Below, in pieces: positions 44,748 to 54,004 of a stretch of 64,000 nt of DNA. The DNA is from JASGCK01 sp031430035 (GTDB lineage: Bacteria; Pseudomonadota; Gammaproteobacteria; Burkholderiales; Burkholderiaceae_C). Below the pieces are notes generated by a model. That model was not told the origin of the DNA and ran no database searches. It saw only the letters and a program-made list of their open reading frames with translations. The translations under genes were made by a program, and so were the position numbers. The DNA lies in contig JANPAS010000083.1 in NCBI GenBank assembly GCA_031430035.1, positions 43,370 through 107,369 of the forward strand, written 5' to 3'. Within the stretch, counting starts at the first letter, position 1. Each line of letters begins with the position of its first letter.

Positions 44748-45803
44748 ATGCACGAAAAACTGTTTATCCATGCTACCAACGTCCACCAGGGTGGCGGACG
44801 GACATTGCTTGATGCGCTCTTGCAGCTATCGTTCAGGCAAGACACGACAGCGCTGCTGGACGAACGCATGCCAGTACCGAAAGCCATGCCGTCGGGTACC
44901 CAGCTGATACGGGCGAAAGCATCCCTGTTGGGTCGATTGCGCGCCGAGCGTTTGCTAGCCGCCCAGGCAAAGTCCGGAGATACGGTTATTTGTTTCGGCA
45001 ATCTGCCGCCTTTGTTCAGGGTGGCCGGGCGGGTGATTGTATTTGTCCAGAACCGCTACTTGATCGATCAGGTTTCACTGGACCAGTTTCCTTTCAAATC
45101 CCGGCTGCGGCTAAGCCTTGAGCGCACCTGGTTCAGGATGCGTGCAGCGAGTGTGGACGAGTATGTGGTGCAAACGCCCAGCATGAAGCAGGCCTTGGAG
45201 CACCATCTTGCGAACATCAAAACGAAGCCTAGACTAGACATCAGGATACTTCCCTTCGTCAGTGGCGGTTCCCGACACTCGCGGGCGCGCACGGTTGCTG
45301 TCCATGAGACGCAAAAGCGCCATGACTTCGTGTATGTGGGGTCAGGAGAGCCCCATAAGAACCACCGCAATCTGATCAATGCATGGATACTGCTGGCGCA
45401 GGCAAACTGCTATCCATCACTGGCACTGACTGTCGATGCGGCCGCGTTCCCCGACTTGTGCCAATGGATTGATGAGCAGACCCGCATTCACCGGCTGCAC
45501 ATCGAGAACAAGGGTGCCTTGCCCCAATCCGGGGTAACAGACCTTTACAATTGTTCTGCCGCGCTGATTCACCCGTCAACATTGGAGTCTTTCGGTTTGC
45601 CCCTGATCGAGGCGCGAAACGCAGGGCTGGCGGTTCTGGCCGGCGAGCTCGACTATGTCAGGGATATCTTGGATCCTGAAGAGAGCTTTGATCCGCAGTC
45701 TGCCGTCTCGATTGCCAGGGCCGTCAAGCGATTCAGGCGCATGGAAGAGCCTGCACTCAGCATTGTCGATGCAAGGACGTTCATCGATTCGCTGGTGTCG
45801 TAA
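44748..45803 (+). CDS. Glycosyltransferase family 4/1
   Basis: 351 residues from ATG 44748. ATNVHQGGGRTLLDALL is the N-domain glycine loop. FVYVGSGEPHKNHRNLINAW starts the donor-binding half, and the EX7E motif lies in LESFGLPLIEARNAG. It is most like single-domain O-antigen GT4 transferases. Donor unknown. A 43-base gap separates it from the GT2 gene. Confidence 0.87.
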   Translation: MHEKLFIHATNVHQGGGRTLLDALLQLSFRQDTTALLDERMPVPKAMPSGTQLIRAKASLLGRLRAERLLAAQAKSGDTVICFGNLPPLFRVAGRVIVFVQNRYLIDQVSLDQFPFKSRLRLSLERTWFRMRAASVDEYVVQTPSMKQALEHHLANIKTKPRLDIRILPFVSGGSRHSRARTVAVHETQKRHDFVYVGSGEPHKNHRNLINAWILLAQANCYPSLALTVDAAAFPDLCQWIDEQTRIHRLHIENKGALPQSGVTDLYNCSAALIHPSTLESFGLPLIEARNAGLAVLAGELDYVRDILDPEESFDPQSAVSIARAVKRFRRMEEPALSIVDARTFIDSLVS

Positions 45804-45835
45804 CAAAAATCCAACTTAACATCAGTTTCATTCAA

Positions 45836-47287
45836 ATGATTAAAGCAGCAATACTGTTGTTCGTTTTCACGATTATCGGCATTGCTTTGCTGGCAGGCTC
45901 GAACTATTCGGGCAGCTTGCAGGTTTACCTGCTGTTCACCCTGGTCGGCAATGCGCTGCTTTTCAACGGCCTGCGCCGCCGTGCCCTTTTCTTCGATACC
46001 TTTATCGGAATATTTCTGTGGCTAGGATTCTGGCTGAAGTTCTCCGTCCAGACGGCCCTGGGCCAGGTCGCTTTTCTGGAAGCTTTGGCATTCGATCGGT
46101 CGCCCGCCGCTTACGATCACGCCTTGATCGCTTCAAGCTGCGGCCTGGCGGCGCTCCTGATTGCGAGCTTGGTCCGGGAGCGCTTCTTTGTCTATCCGGA
46201 GCAAACGCCTTCGTGCAGCCAGTCCAGTCTTTTCCTTTTTTACCAGCGATACCGCGGTATTTGCATCACGTTGTTCCTAGCGGCCGTGATGCTGGTCGCT
46301 ATCAGCAATGTCTGGCTCGGCATCTACCAGCGCGGCGTGGTGGCGCAAACCGTATTGCCTTATGGGCTAAGCGGTGTCTACAAATGGCTTCTTCAATTCG
46401 GACTTGCTTCGATCTCGGCGCTGGTCATCCGCTTCGAGATCGAATTGAACCGCAACATCACCTTGTGGTCAGTCGTGCCGGCACTTATGGAGGCATTTTT
46501 TTCCAATATTTCGCTACTCAGTCGCGGCATGATCCTCAATGCGGCCGGCTTGGGATTTGGCGCGATCCGACAGCTTACGTCGATGAAAATCTGGCCAGGC
46601 TTCCTGCGGATAGCCGCCGTGAGCATCGCCTTCGCGGTGCTTTTTGTGGTTTCCGTGCTGACGGTTAACTATCTGCGCGCTACATCGTATGGACACAGTC
46701 CGGAGATCGTGTCGCGCTTGGTGCAAAACCAAGCGCTGCCAACCGAGCAATACGGCCAAACGACATACGCCCTCCAGCACATGACTGTGCCCTTGTTTAT
46801 CGACCGCTGGGTCGGGATCGAAGCCGTGGTGGCGGTCGCTTCGTCTAGGGATCTTGGCTGGGATTTGTGGCGGGACGCTTGGAGTGAACGCTTCCAGGTC
46901 GGCGTGCTGAGCATCTATGACCAGCGATTCATCGAATCTCCCTACACGGCTAATGCCGACAAGCCCGTTTTCCACTTCATCTCTTTGCCAGGCATTATCG
47001 CTTTCCTCTATTTCCCCGGCTCGTTGGCCTTTCTTTTCGTCGCACTCACGCTGTGTGCATGGCTAGCTGCAGCGGTTGAAATTGCGACCTATCGCTACGC
47101 AGGACAAAACTGGATCCTCTGCTCGCTGATCGGGCAGGTAGTCGCCTATCGTTATGCGCACTTTGGCTATGTGCCGGCTCAGTCCTATTTGCTGTTCGGA
47201 GCGGTGATATTGAACGTTGCGCTGCTGTACACGGTTGATCGAATTTTGCGACGCTGCCTCAGTGTCCCCGCCATCATTGCCAGATAA
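45836..47287 (+). CDS. Polytopic membrane protein, probable O-antigen polymerase (Wzy-like)
   Basis: 483 residues with about ten to twelve hydrophobic segments from the very N-terminus (MIKAAILLFVFTIIGIALLA) to the C-terminus. A large hydrophilic loop (about 285-375) sits between the late segments, as in Wzy polymerases. Wzy proteins share little sequence, so the call rests on topology, length and locus. It shares one base with the start of the Wzx-ligase fusion downstream. Confidence 0.7.
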   Translation: MIKAAILLFVFTIIGIALLAGSNYSGSLQVYLLFTLVGNALLFNGLRRRALFFDTFIGIFLWLGFWLKFSVQTALGQVAFLEALAFDRSPAAYDHALIASSCGLAALLIASLVRERFFVYPEQTPSCSQSSLFLFYQRYRGICITLFLAAVMLVAISNVWLGIYQRGVVAQTVLPYGLSGVYKWLLQFGLASISALVIRFEIELNRNITLWSVVPALMEAFFSNISLLSRGMILNAAGLGFGAIRQLTSMKIWPGFLRIAAVSIAFAVLFVVSVLTVNYLRATSYGHSPEIVSRLVQNQALPTEQYGQTTYALQHMTVPLFIDRWVGIEAVVAVASSRDLGWDLWRDAWSERFQVGVLSIYDQRFIESPYTANADKPVFHFISLPGIIAFLYFPGSLAFLFVALTLCAWLAAAVEIATYRYAGQNWILCSLIGQVVAYRYAHFGYVPAQSYLLFGAVILNVALLYTVDRILRRCLSVPAIIAR

Positions 47288-49764
47288 TGGGGACGACACT
47301 ACAGGGCAAGGATAAAGGCGCGGTGCAAGCAAGTGCTTCCCGGCAGGCGCTGTTCTGGTTTCCGTTGGCCACGCTACTGAACGCGTTCTCGATGACCGCG
47401 CTGCTGGTCATCATTGGCATATCAGGGCGCCCCGAGCTTGCTGTGAGCATTGGCCTGGTCCAGGGCGCCACGCTGGCGACCTTTTACGCGTTTTCGGCCA
47501 ATGCCCGTAACCTGATACTGGCCGATGGCGATGAAGCGGCGGCTGGCAGGTTGTTCCAGTTGCGGCTGGCTCTGATGCTGCCGCTCGCCGCGATTGCCTA
47601 CCTCCTCAGCGTTACCGCGGGTGGAGTCCCAGACTTTTTGGCACTGGTCTTGATCCTGCGCCGGGCATCCGAGTGGATCGGGGAAATCGGACTTTCCCAG
47701 CACGAGCGCCTGGACCAAGCAAATTTCGCAAAGCGCACGGTATTCTGCGAAGTCATCAGTTTTGTGCTCTGCCTGATCCTTTCGATGGGGTTTGGCGTGG
47801 ATTTGGCTTATAGCGCAATTGCCTGGGCGCTCACGCCGATGATCTCCGCAGTGCGGGCGCAACTTTCCTTGCGTACCAGCCGACTTTCCGAAATTTACGC
47901 GTTGTTGCCACACGTCGGTTCGACCGCGATTATCGGCATCTCTGTCTATGCATTTCGTATTTCGATTGTTTTGCTGGTCAGCAAGGTAGTCGCGGGCGAG
48001 TTGTTTACCGCCTTTGCGATTGGCGGAATTATCCCGACCATATTCGGCCAGGCCCTGGCGCCAACCCTGTTGCGGCGTTTCGGTCCGTCGGTCATGCGCT
48101 CATGGTGGCTGGCGGCGTTTCTGTCCACCATGCTGCTGGTCGCTGGCGTCACCATTGTGCTGGCGATTACGCAGCCTGCCTGGCTGCTCCAGCTTGGTCA
48201 TTCTTCGACCTTCTGGATAGCCACAGGACTCTCGATCACCGGCGGCGCAATCATGACGGTTACAACATTATTGCGGGCACGCCTGATCCAAAGTGACCGG
48301 GAGGAGGTCTTCGGCCCCGACCTGCTGTCCAATATCTTGGTCGTGATCTCGATCCCCTTGATCTATTTCGCTATTGGCATGGAATCGTTGGCCGGCCTGT
48401 ACCTTTTGAGCGCCATCCTGAACTTGGTTTACCTGTTGGGTGCGACAGGCAGTAGATATATTGGTGAGCCCATTCTTCGCCGCATCCTGTTTGCGTTGGG
48501 ATTCCTTCTGATGTGCCCGGCCTTTTTCCTGTTCGACGGAACCCTGTTCCGAAATCCGGACATGTACTACGATACGAGCGACCAATTCCTGCGTTTGCCT
48601 CTACCCATATCGCTTTTGGGACTGTTCGGTGGCATCGCCATCCTTGGCAACTACGTGGCGGCGAAGCGGAGCTTGATCACCATATTTTTTACTATGTTGC
48701 TGCTCGTGGCGAGTGTGTTTGGCCTGGCGGGGGGCAACGCGGCAGATGAAGGCGGCAAGCTGGTGCTGTTGGCGCAGTTTATGTTTCCGATTTTCGGTCT
48801 GGCATTGGGCGAGATGTTCGGGGCAGTTGCACGCGGCCCCATTTTTGAACGTATTGCGCTGTGGCTCTTGCTGCTGATTCTTCCGGCGCAACTGCTTTCG
48901 GGCTGGCTCGCGGGCCAAATGGATGCGACAGCACTGATTTTCTTCTTCAGCATTTACAAGCACCGACTGTACTTTCCGACGATCGTTGCCGCCTTGCTCA
49001 TCATGATCAGCTTCGCACTTTGGGGCCGGTCGGGATGGGCCCGTATCGCCATCGCTTGCCTGATCCCGATTGCACTGGTTCAGCTTGTTGCCTCCGGATC
49101 TGTCAATGCACTGGCCGCGGCGGTGATTGGCTTGGCGGGCTTCGTGGTCTTCCATTGGCGGGATCGCCGGTATCGCTGGCAGCTAGCCTCTATCCTAGTC
49201 GTCGCGTTGCTATCAGGCGCCGGTTATTCGCTCCTGCGCGATACGCACAATCTAGACAACCAGGGACATGCAAAATCGAGTGCCGAGTCAATCCCGATCC
49301 AGTCCCCGGCACGGCCTGGATCGTCCGACGCGACCTGGTCGATCTCGGGCGCCACGACACGCGCGCGGGCCGGGCAATGGCGCTTCTTCACGGGTGAAAT
49401 AATCGCATCTCCAACGGCCTTCCTGCTCGGTCACCAGATACGGCCAGACCGGAGCCTACATCCCAACGCGCAAAACTATTGGCTCGATGCCATGTACAGC
49501 TTCGGCGCGCTGGCGATCCTGCCCCTCATCACATTGCTGGCCATGACCGCACGCGTAGCATGCAAGCGGCGCCGCGAGCTGTGCTCGGATCCTGTTCTGT
49601 TGGGTACCGCGATGGCAGCCGGCTACCTAGTTTTGGTCGAAAGCATGTTCCATGTCGGCTTGCGGGTGCCGTACCCAGGAATCATCGCTTTCTTTATCCT
49701 TGGACTCCTGATTGCCCGCCTGAAGGGCGAGGTCAGTCCAGCCGAACGGAATGGTGATTCATGA
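47287..49764 (+). CDS. Fusion of a Wzx-like flippase with an O-antigen ligase/polymerase-like domain
   Basis: 825 residues, about twice the size of either single protein. Residues 1 to about 395 resemble a Wzx/MATE-type polysaccharide flippase with ten to twelve helices. From about 400 on another ten to twelve helices follow, with a periplasmic loop of about 90 residues (about 650-740) rich in Ser and Arg. Then LHPNAQNYWLDAMYSFGALA and ILPLITLLAMTARV appear, the arrangement seen after the conserved His in Wzy_C/WaaL proteins. The reading frame is continuous. It would couple flipping to polymerisation or ligation. It overlaps the next gene by four bases. Confidence 0.72.
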   Translation: MGTTLQGKDKGAVQASASRQALFWFPLATLLNAFSMTALLVIIGISGRPELAVSIGLVQGATLATFYAFSANARNLILADGDEAAAGRLFQLRLALMLPLAAIAYLLSVTAGGVPDFLALVLILRRASEWIGEIGLSQHERLDQANFAKRTVFCEVISFVLCLILSMGFGVDLAYSAIAWALTPMISAVRAQLSLRTSRLSEIYALLPHVGSTAIIGISVYAFRISIVLLVSKVVAGELFTAFAIGGIIPTIFGQALAPTLLRRFGPSVMRSWWLAAFLSTMLLVAGVTIVLAITQPAWLLQLGHSSTFWIATGLSITGGAIMTVTTLLRARLIQSDREEVFGPDLLSNILVVISIPLIYFAIGMESLAGLYLLSAILNLVYLLGATGSRYIGEPILRRILFALGFLLMCPAFFLFDGTLFRNPDMYYDTSDQFLRLPLPISLLGLFGGIAILGNYVAAKRSLITIFFTMLLLVASVFGLAGGNAADEGGKLVLLAQFMFPIFGLALGEMFGAVARGPIFERIALWLLLLILPAQLLSGWLAGQMDATALIFFFSIYKHRLYFPTIVAALLIMISFALWGRSGWARIAIACLIPIALVQLVASGSVNALAAAVIGLAGFVVFHWRDRRYRWQLASILVVALLSGAGYSLLRDTHNLDNQGHAKSSAESIPIQSPARPGSSDATWSISGATTRARAGQWRFFTGEIIASPTAFLLGHQIRPDRSLHPNAQNYWLDAMYSFGALAILPLITLLAMTARVACKRRRELCSDPVLLGTAMAAGYLVLVESMFHVGLRVPYPGIIAFFILGLLIARLKGEVSPAERNGDS

Positions 49765-50984
49765 AACTGCTTTTGAGCACACAGTATTTCTGGCCTGAAA
49801 GTTTCAGCATCAACGAAGTTGCAAGAACCCTTGTGAAACGAGGTATTGAACTGGTTGTGATGACAGGCAAGCCGAATTATCCTGAAGGGAAGATGTTCCC
49901 CGGTTATGCACCGCTAACCCTGGACCGCGAAGACTACCAAGGGATTCGCATACGCCGCGTGCCGATCATTACACGCGGTATACGAAATCCATTACGCTTG
50001 GCACTGAATTATCTGTCCTTCATCGTTTCAGGCAGCCTGCTCGGACCCTGGGTGCTACGGAACTTTCGTCCCGACGCAATCTTGGTGTACTGTACCTCGC
50101 CTTTGTTGCAGGCGATTCCAGCCCTCTTGATCGGACGAATCAAAAAAGTACCGGTCGCGCTTTACGTGCAGGACCTCTGGCCAGAGAGCCTAGAAGCGAC
50201 CGGCTATGTTCGCAGCCGCTGGATCATTCAAGCTGTTGGCTGGGTGGTGAAGTTGATTTATCGACATGTCGACCTGATCCTGGTTTCATCGCGGCCGTTT
50301 GAAGATTCAATCCGGCGCATGGCACCCGATGCCCGTATTGTCTATTTACCGAACTCTGTCGATGCGGCGCTTTCCGATCCCGATTCGGGACAAAAGCCGC
50401 ATGTGCCGGCGCTTGATTCTGGATTCTCTGTTGTTTTTGCCGGGAACATCGGGGCTGCCCAGGCGGTCAATGTCATCGTGGATGCTGCTGCACTGCTCGC
50501 GGCTTACCCTGAGATCAGGCTGGTGGTCCTTGGATCGGGCAGCGAGCTCGGATGGATGCAACAGCAACGTGAACAACGCAGCCTGGACAACCTGCACCTG
50601 CCGGGCCGCTTTTCAGCCGATTCGATGCCCTATCTGCTTTCCCGTGCGTCTGCCTTGCTGGTGACGCTGGCAGACCGGCCCATTTTCTCCATGACGGTAC
50701 CGAACAAGATCCAAGCGTACATGGCGGTCGGCCGCCCTATCATCGCGTGTCTGAACGGCGAGGGCGCGCGACTGGTCACTGAGGCGGGCGCTGGGATCAC
50801 GGTACGGGCCGAGGATGCGCGCGGCCTGGCCGCCGCCGTGCTGCGGCTTTATCGGATGTCTCCCGATCGACGCGGGCAATTGGGCATGCTTGCCCGACAA
50901 TATTATCGACAACATTTTGAGCATGAGAAACTGGTCACCGAAATGGTCAGCCATCTGAAGCAAGCTATTGGGAGCAAAGCATGA
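49761..50984 (+). CDS. wbuB: WbuB-like GT4 glycosyltransferase (probable L-FucNAc transferase)
   Basis: 407 residues. STQYFWPESFSINEVARTLV at the N-terminus, MTGKPNYPEGKMFPGY and YVQDLWPESLEATGY are typical of WbuB. The C-domain has VFAGNIGAAQAVNVIVDAA and PNKIQAYMAVGRPIIACLNG. WbuB enzymes transfer N-acetyl-L-fucosamine. That matches fnlB, fnlA and fnlC immediately downstream, which make its donor. It overlaps fnlB by four bases. Confidence 0.88.
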   Translation: MKLLLSTQYFWPESFSINEVARTLVKRGIELVVMTGKPNYPEGKMFPGYAPLTLDREDYQGIRIRRVPIITRGIRNPLRLALNYLSFIVSGSLLGPWVLRNFRPDAILVYCTSPLLQAIPALLIGRIKKVPVALYVQDLWPESLEATGYVRSRWIIQAVGWVVKLIYRHVDLILVSSRPFEDSIRRMAPDARIVYLPNSVDAALSDPDSGQKPHVPALDSGFSVVFAGNIGAAQAVNVIVDAAALLAAYPEIRLVVLGSGSELGWMQQQREQRSLDNLHLPGRFSADSMPYLLSRASALLVTLADRPIFSMTVPNKIQAYMAVGRPIIACLNGEGARLVTEAGAGITVRAEDARGLAAAVLRLYRMSPDRRGQLGMLARQYYRQHFEHEKLVTEMVSHLKQAIGSKA

Positions 50985-51835
50985 AGATATTGGTACTTGG
51001 TGCGAATGGAATGATTGGCGCGACGATGTTTCGCGTGCTGTCAGAAAATACAAATTGGTCAGTGGCGGGAAGCGTACGGTCCGAAGCGGCACGCCGGTTC
51101 TTGCCGGCCCCGCTCGCCAGCCGGCTGCGCGCTGGCGTCGAACTTGCCAATCCGGATGGCCTGCTCCAATTGTTCAGTCACGTAAAACCGGAGGTGGTGG
51201 TAAATTGCGCAGGCCTGACCAAGCATCTACCCGGCGGTAACGACCCATTGCCCGCCCTGACCATGAATGCGATGCTGCCGCACAGGCTGGCTGAACTGTG
51301 CGGCGTTGCCGGCGCCCGACTGATCCATGTAAGCACAGACTGCGTCTTCTCGGGGAAAACTGGGAATTACCGCGAGACCGACCATGCAGACGCTACCGAT
51401 GTGTATGGAAAAACCAAGCATCTGGGCGAAGTGGCCGGCCCGAATCTGGTCACCCTGCGCACGTCCACCATCGGGCATGAAAACGGGTCGCAATTCGGAT
51501 TGCTGGAATGGTTCCTAGCGCAGAAAGAATGCAAAGGCTATCGCCGTGCGATCTTCTCTGGCTTGCCTACAGTAGAATTTGCCCGGGTAGTGCGCGACTT
51601 AGTGATCCCGAACCCTGCGCTGGCCGGCCTCTATCACGTTGGTGCCAGCCCGATTGACAAGGACAGCCTGCTTCGCCTGATTGCGAAAGAGTACGGCAAG
51701 ACGACGACAATCCACCCAGATGACGCGATGGCCATTGACAGGAGCCTGGATGCGGATGTGTTTGCCGCTGCCACAGGCTACCGCGCACCGGATTGGCCGA
51801 CGCTGGTTTCCCAGATGCACACAGATAGAATTTGA
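50981..51835 (+). CDS. fnlB: FnlB/WbjC, UDP-sugar 3-epimerase/reductase for UDP-L-FucNAc synthesis
   Basis: 284 residues, RmlD-like SDR. VLGANGMIGATMFRVLSE binds NAD(P)H, HVSTDCVFSGKTGNY has the Thr/Ser, and DVYGKTKHLGE the Tyr and Lys. In the FnlABC pathway this enzyme epimerises C3 and reduces the 4-keto group of the FnlA product to give UDP-N-acetyl-L-pneumosamine. The 12-base gap to fnlA contains GAAGAGG as its ribosome site. Confidence 0.87.
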   Translation: MKILVLGANGMIGATMFRVLSENTNWSVAGSVRSEAARRFLPAPLASRLRAGVELANPDGLLQLFSHVKPEVVVNCAGLTKHLPGGNDPLPALTMNAMLPHRLAELCGVAGARLIHVSTDCVFSGKTGNYRETDHADATDVYGKTKHLGEVAGPNLVTLRTSTIGHENGSQFGLLEWFLAQKECKGYRRAIFSGLPTVEFARVVRDLVIPNPALAGLYHVGASPIDKDSLLRLIAKEYGKTTTIHPDDAMAIDRSLDADVFAAATGYRAPDWPTLVSQMHTDRI

Positions 51836-51847
51836 AGAGGTAAAAGA

Positions 51848-52858
51848 ATGTTCGATGACAGCGTATTGATGATTACCGGCGGCACCGGCTCATTCGGCAA
51901 CACGGTCCTGAACCGTTTCCTGAATACCGGTGTACGGGAAATCCGGATTCTGAGCCGGGATGAAAAAAAGCAGGAAGACATGCGGATCGCCCTGAACAAT
52001 CCGAAGCTGCGCTTTTACATCGGCGATGTGCGCGACTATGACAGCGTGTCGCAGGCGATGAAGGGGGTGGATTATGTGTTCCACGCCGCGGCGCTGAAGC
52101 AAGTGCCGTCTTGCGAGTTCTACCCCATGGAAGCCGTGCGTACCAATGTGCTCGGCACCGAGAATGTGCTCAGCGCAGCCACGATGAACGACGTCAAGCG
52201 CGTGGTGGTGCTGAGTACTGACAAGGCCGTGTATCCGATCAATGCGATGGGCATTTCCAAGGCCATGGCAGAGAAGGTAATGGTCGCCAAGGCGCGCATG
52301 CAGCAAGCCGGCGAGACCGTCTTTTGCGCAACGCGCTACGGCAATGTGATGGCATCACGCGGTTCAGTTATTCCGTTGTTTGTATCGCAGCTAAAGGAAG
52401 GTAAGCCTTTGACAGTAACAGACCCGAATATGACTCGGTTTTTGATGTCCCTAGAGGACTCAGTTGACTTGGTGTTATACGCTTTTGAGCATGGTGCACA
52501 AGGTGATATCTTTGTACAAAAAGCACCAGCTTCCACAGTCGCAGATTTGGCTCAGGCTGTTAAAGAATTGTTCAATTCGGGTGAGCCCGTGCGTGTGATT
52601 GGCACACGTCACGGTGAGAAGTTATATGAGTCTTTAATCTCACGAGAAGAAATGGTCAAGGCACAGGACATGGGTGAGTATTACCGCATACCGGCTGACA
52701 ATCGTGACCTGAACTACGCACAATATTTCAGTGAGGGTGAAGAAAAAATATCGACCCAAGAAGATTACACCTCGCACAGCACCACTCGTTTGAATGTTGA
52801 GCAGGTGAAAGAGATCTTGCTGAAATTAGATTACATCAAGGAAGAGCTTAATGTTTAA
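51848..52858 (+). CDS. fnlA: FnlA/WbjB, UDP-GlcNAc 4,6-dehydratase (5-epimerising)
   Basis: 336 residues, soluble dehydratase. ITGGTGSFGNTVLNRFL binds NADP, HAAALKQVPSCEFYPMEAVR and STDKAVYPINAMGISKAMAE carry the active site, and GTRHGEKLYESLIS is the C-terminal family motif. It starts UDP-L-FucNAc synthesis. GC3 changes sharply inside the gene at about 52352: 56 of 71 codons before it end in G or C, against 27 of 71 after it (hand count). The reading frame is intact across this point. It overlaps fnlC by eight bases. Confidence 0.92.
   Translation: MFDDSVLMITGGTGSFGNTVLNRFLNTGVREIRILSRDEKKQEDMRIALNNPKLRFYIGDVRDYDSVSQAMKGVDYVFHAAALKQVPSCEFYPMEAVRTNVLGTENVLSAATMNDVKRVVVLSTDKAVYPINAMGISKAMAEKVMVAKARMQQAGETVFCATRYGNVMASRGSVIPLFVSQLKEGKPLTVTDPNMTRFLMSLEDSVDLVLYAFEHGAQGDIFVQKAPASTVADLAQAVKELFNSGEPVRVIGTRHGEKLYESLISREEMVKAQDMGEYYRIPADNRDLNYAQYFSEGEEKISTQEDYTSHSTTRLNVEQVKEILLKLDYIKEELNV
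52352..52352. other. Sharp composition breakpoint inside fnlA
   Basis: Third-position GC falls from about 79 percent to about 38 percent over windows of 71 codons each side. The 3' part of fnlA matches the AT-richer style of fnlC and the flank, while the 5' part matches the cluster core. This is the pattern left by homologous recombination between fnlA alleles. Confidence 0.6.
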
Positions 52859-53975
52859 AATTATGACCATTGTCGGCACGCGCCCCGAGCTGATCAAAAT
52901 GAGCAGAGTGATTGCTGAATTTGACCAGCACACGCGCCATATTCTGGTGCATACAGGGCAAAATTATGATTACGAGTTGAACGAACTTTTCTTTGACGAT
53001 TTGGGCATTCGTAAACCAAATTATTTTTTAGAAGCGGTAGGTGATAACGCTGCGCAAACCATTGCACGAGTTATCGAAAAGTCTGATGCCGTTATGGAGA
53101 AGGAGCAACCTGATGCCGTCATGCTTTATGGCGACACCAATTCTTGCCTGGCTGTGATTGCGGCAAAGCGTCGCAAAATACCAGTATTCCACATGGAAGC
53201 AGGTAACCGGTGTTTTGACCAGCGAGTGCCCGAGGAGCTTAATCGCAAGGTGCTAGATCACCTGAGTGACATAAATTTGGTTCTTACAGAGCATGCCAGG
53301 CGCTATCTGATAGCCGAGGGTATTCGTCCCGAGACTATTATCAAGACTGGCTCTCACATGCGTGAGGTATTAGACTTTTATATGCCGAAGATTGAAAAGT
53401 CGGACGTAGTTCAGCGTATGGGGCTGGAGTCAAATAAGTTTTTTATTGTCAGTGCGCACCGTGAAGAAAATATTGACAGTCCAGAAAACATGTTGGACAT
53501 GGTCAAGACACTTAATGCATTGGCCGAGGCGTATAACTCTCCGATTATTGTCTCAACGCATCCCCGCACCAAAAAACGGTTGGATTCAATGGAGTTGGGG
53601 CAACTTAACCCACTCATCCAATTTTTGAAACCTTTTGGATTTTGTGATTACATCAAGTTGCAAATGGAATCCTTATGCGTGGTATCTGACAGTGGAACCA
53701 TTTTTGAAGAAGGTTCACTGCTCAACCTGCCGGCCATCACAATTCGAAATGCGCACGAGCGTCCTGAAGGCATGGACGTGGGCACGCTGATCATGAGTGG
53801 CTTAAAGTCGGAGCGTGTGCTTGATGCTGTGCGCGTCATTCTCGCCCAACATGATAAGTCTAAACGGGTGATAGATCGGGTTGAAGACTACGAAGGTGGG
53901 CCCGTATCAAAGCAACTCTTGCGTGTTGTTATGAGTTATGTGGACTACGTGAATCGCACCGTTTGGTCGAAATGA
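52851..53975 (+). CDS. fnlC: FnlC/WbjD, UDP-N-acetyl-L-pneumosamine 2-epimerase (WecB-like)
   Basis: 374 residues, WecB fold. VGTRPELIKMSRVIAEF and GQNYDYELNELFF at the N-terminus; FHMEAGNRCFDQRVPEELNR and SDSGTIFEEGSLLNLPAITI are hallmark motifs with the catalytic Glu, Asp and His set. It completes UDP-N-acetyl-L-fucosamine for WbuB. This is the last gene of the plus-strand series; 29 bases separate its end from the converging rfaH-like gene, with only a weak five-base stem (AGTAG/CTACT) between. Confidence 0.92.
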   Translation: MFKIMTIVGTRPELIKMSRVIAEFDQHTRHILVHTGQNYDYELNELFFDDLGIRKPNYFLEAVGDNAAQTIARVIEKSDAVMEKEQPDAVMLYGDTNSCLAVIAAKRRKIPVFHMEAGNRCFDQRVPEELNRKVLDHLSDINLVLTEHARRYLIAEGIRPETIIKTGSHMREVLDFYMPKIEKSDVVQRMGLESNKFFIVSAHREENIDSPENMLDMVKTLNALAEAYNSPIIVSTHPRTKKRLDSMELGQLNPLIQFLKPFGFCDYIKLQMESLCVVSDSGTIFEEGSLLNLPAITIRNAHERPEGMDVGTLIMSGLKSERVLDAVRVILAQHDKSKRVIDRVEDYEGGPVSKQLLRVVMSYVDYVNRTVWSK

Positions 53976-54004
53976 GTAGTTGCAAAAGCTACTTCAGGAG
54001 ATTT

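Noticed and set aside
53976..54004. Hairpin AGTAG...CTACT between fnlC and rfaH as a bidirectional terminator
   Set aside because: Only a five-base stem with a nine-base loop and no T tract, too weak to call.
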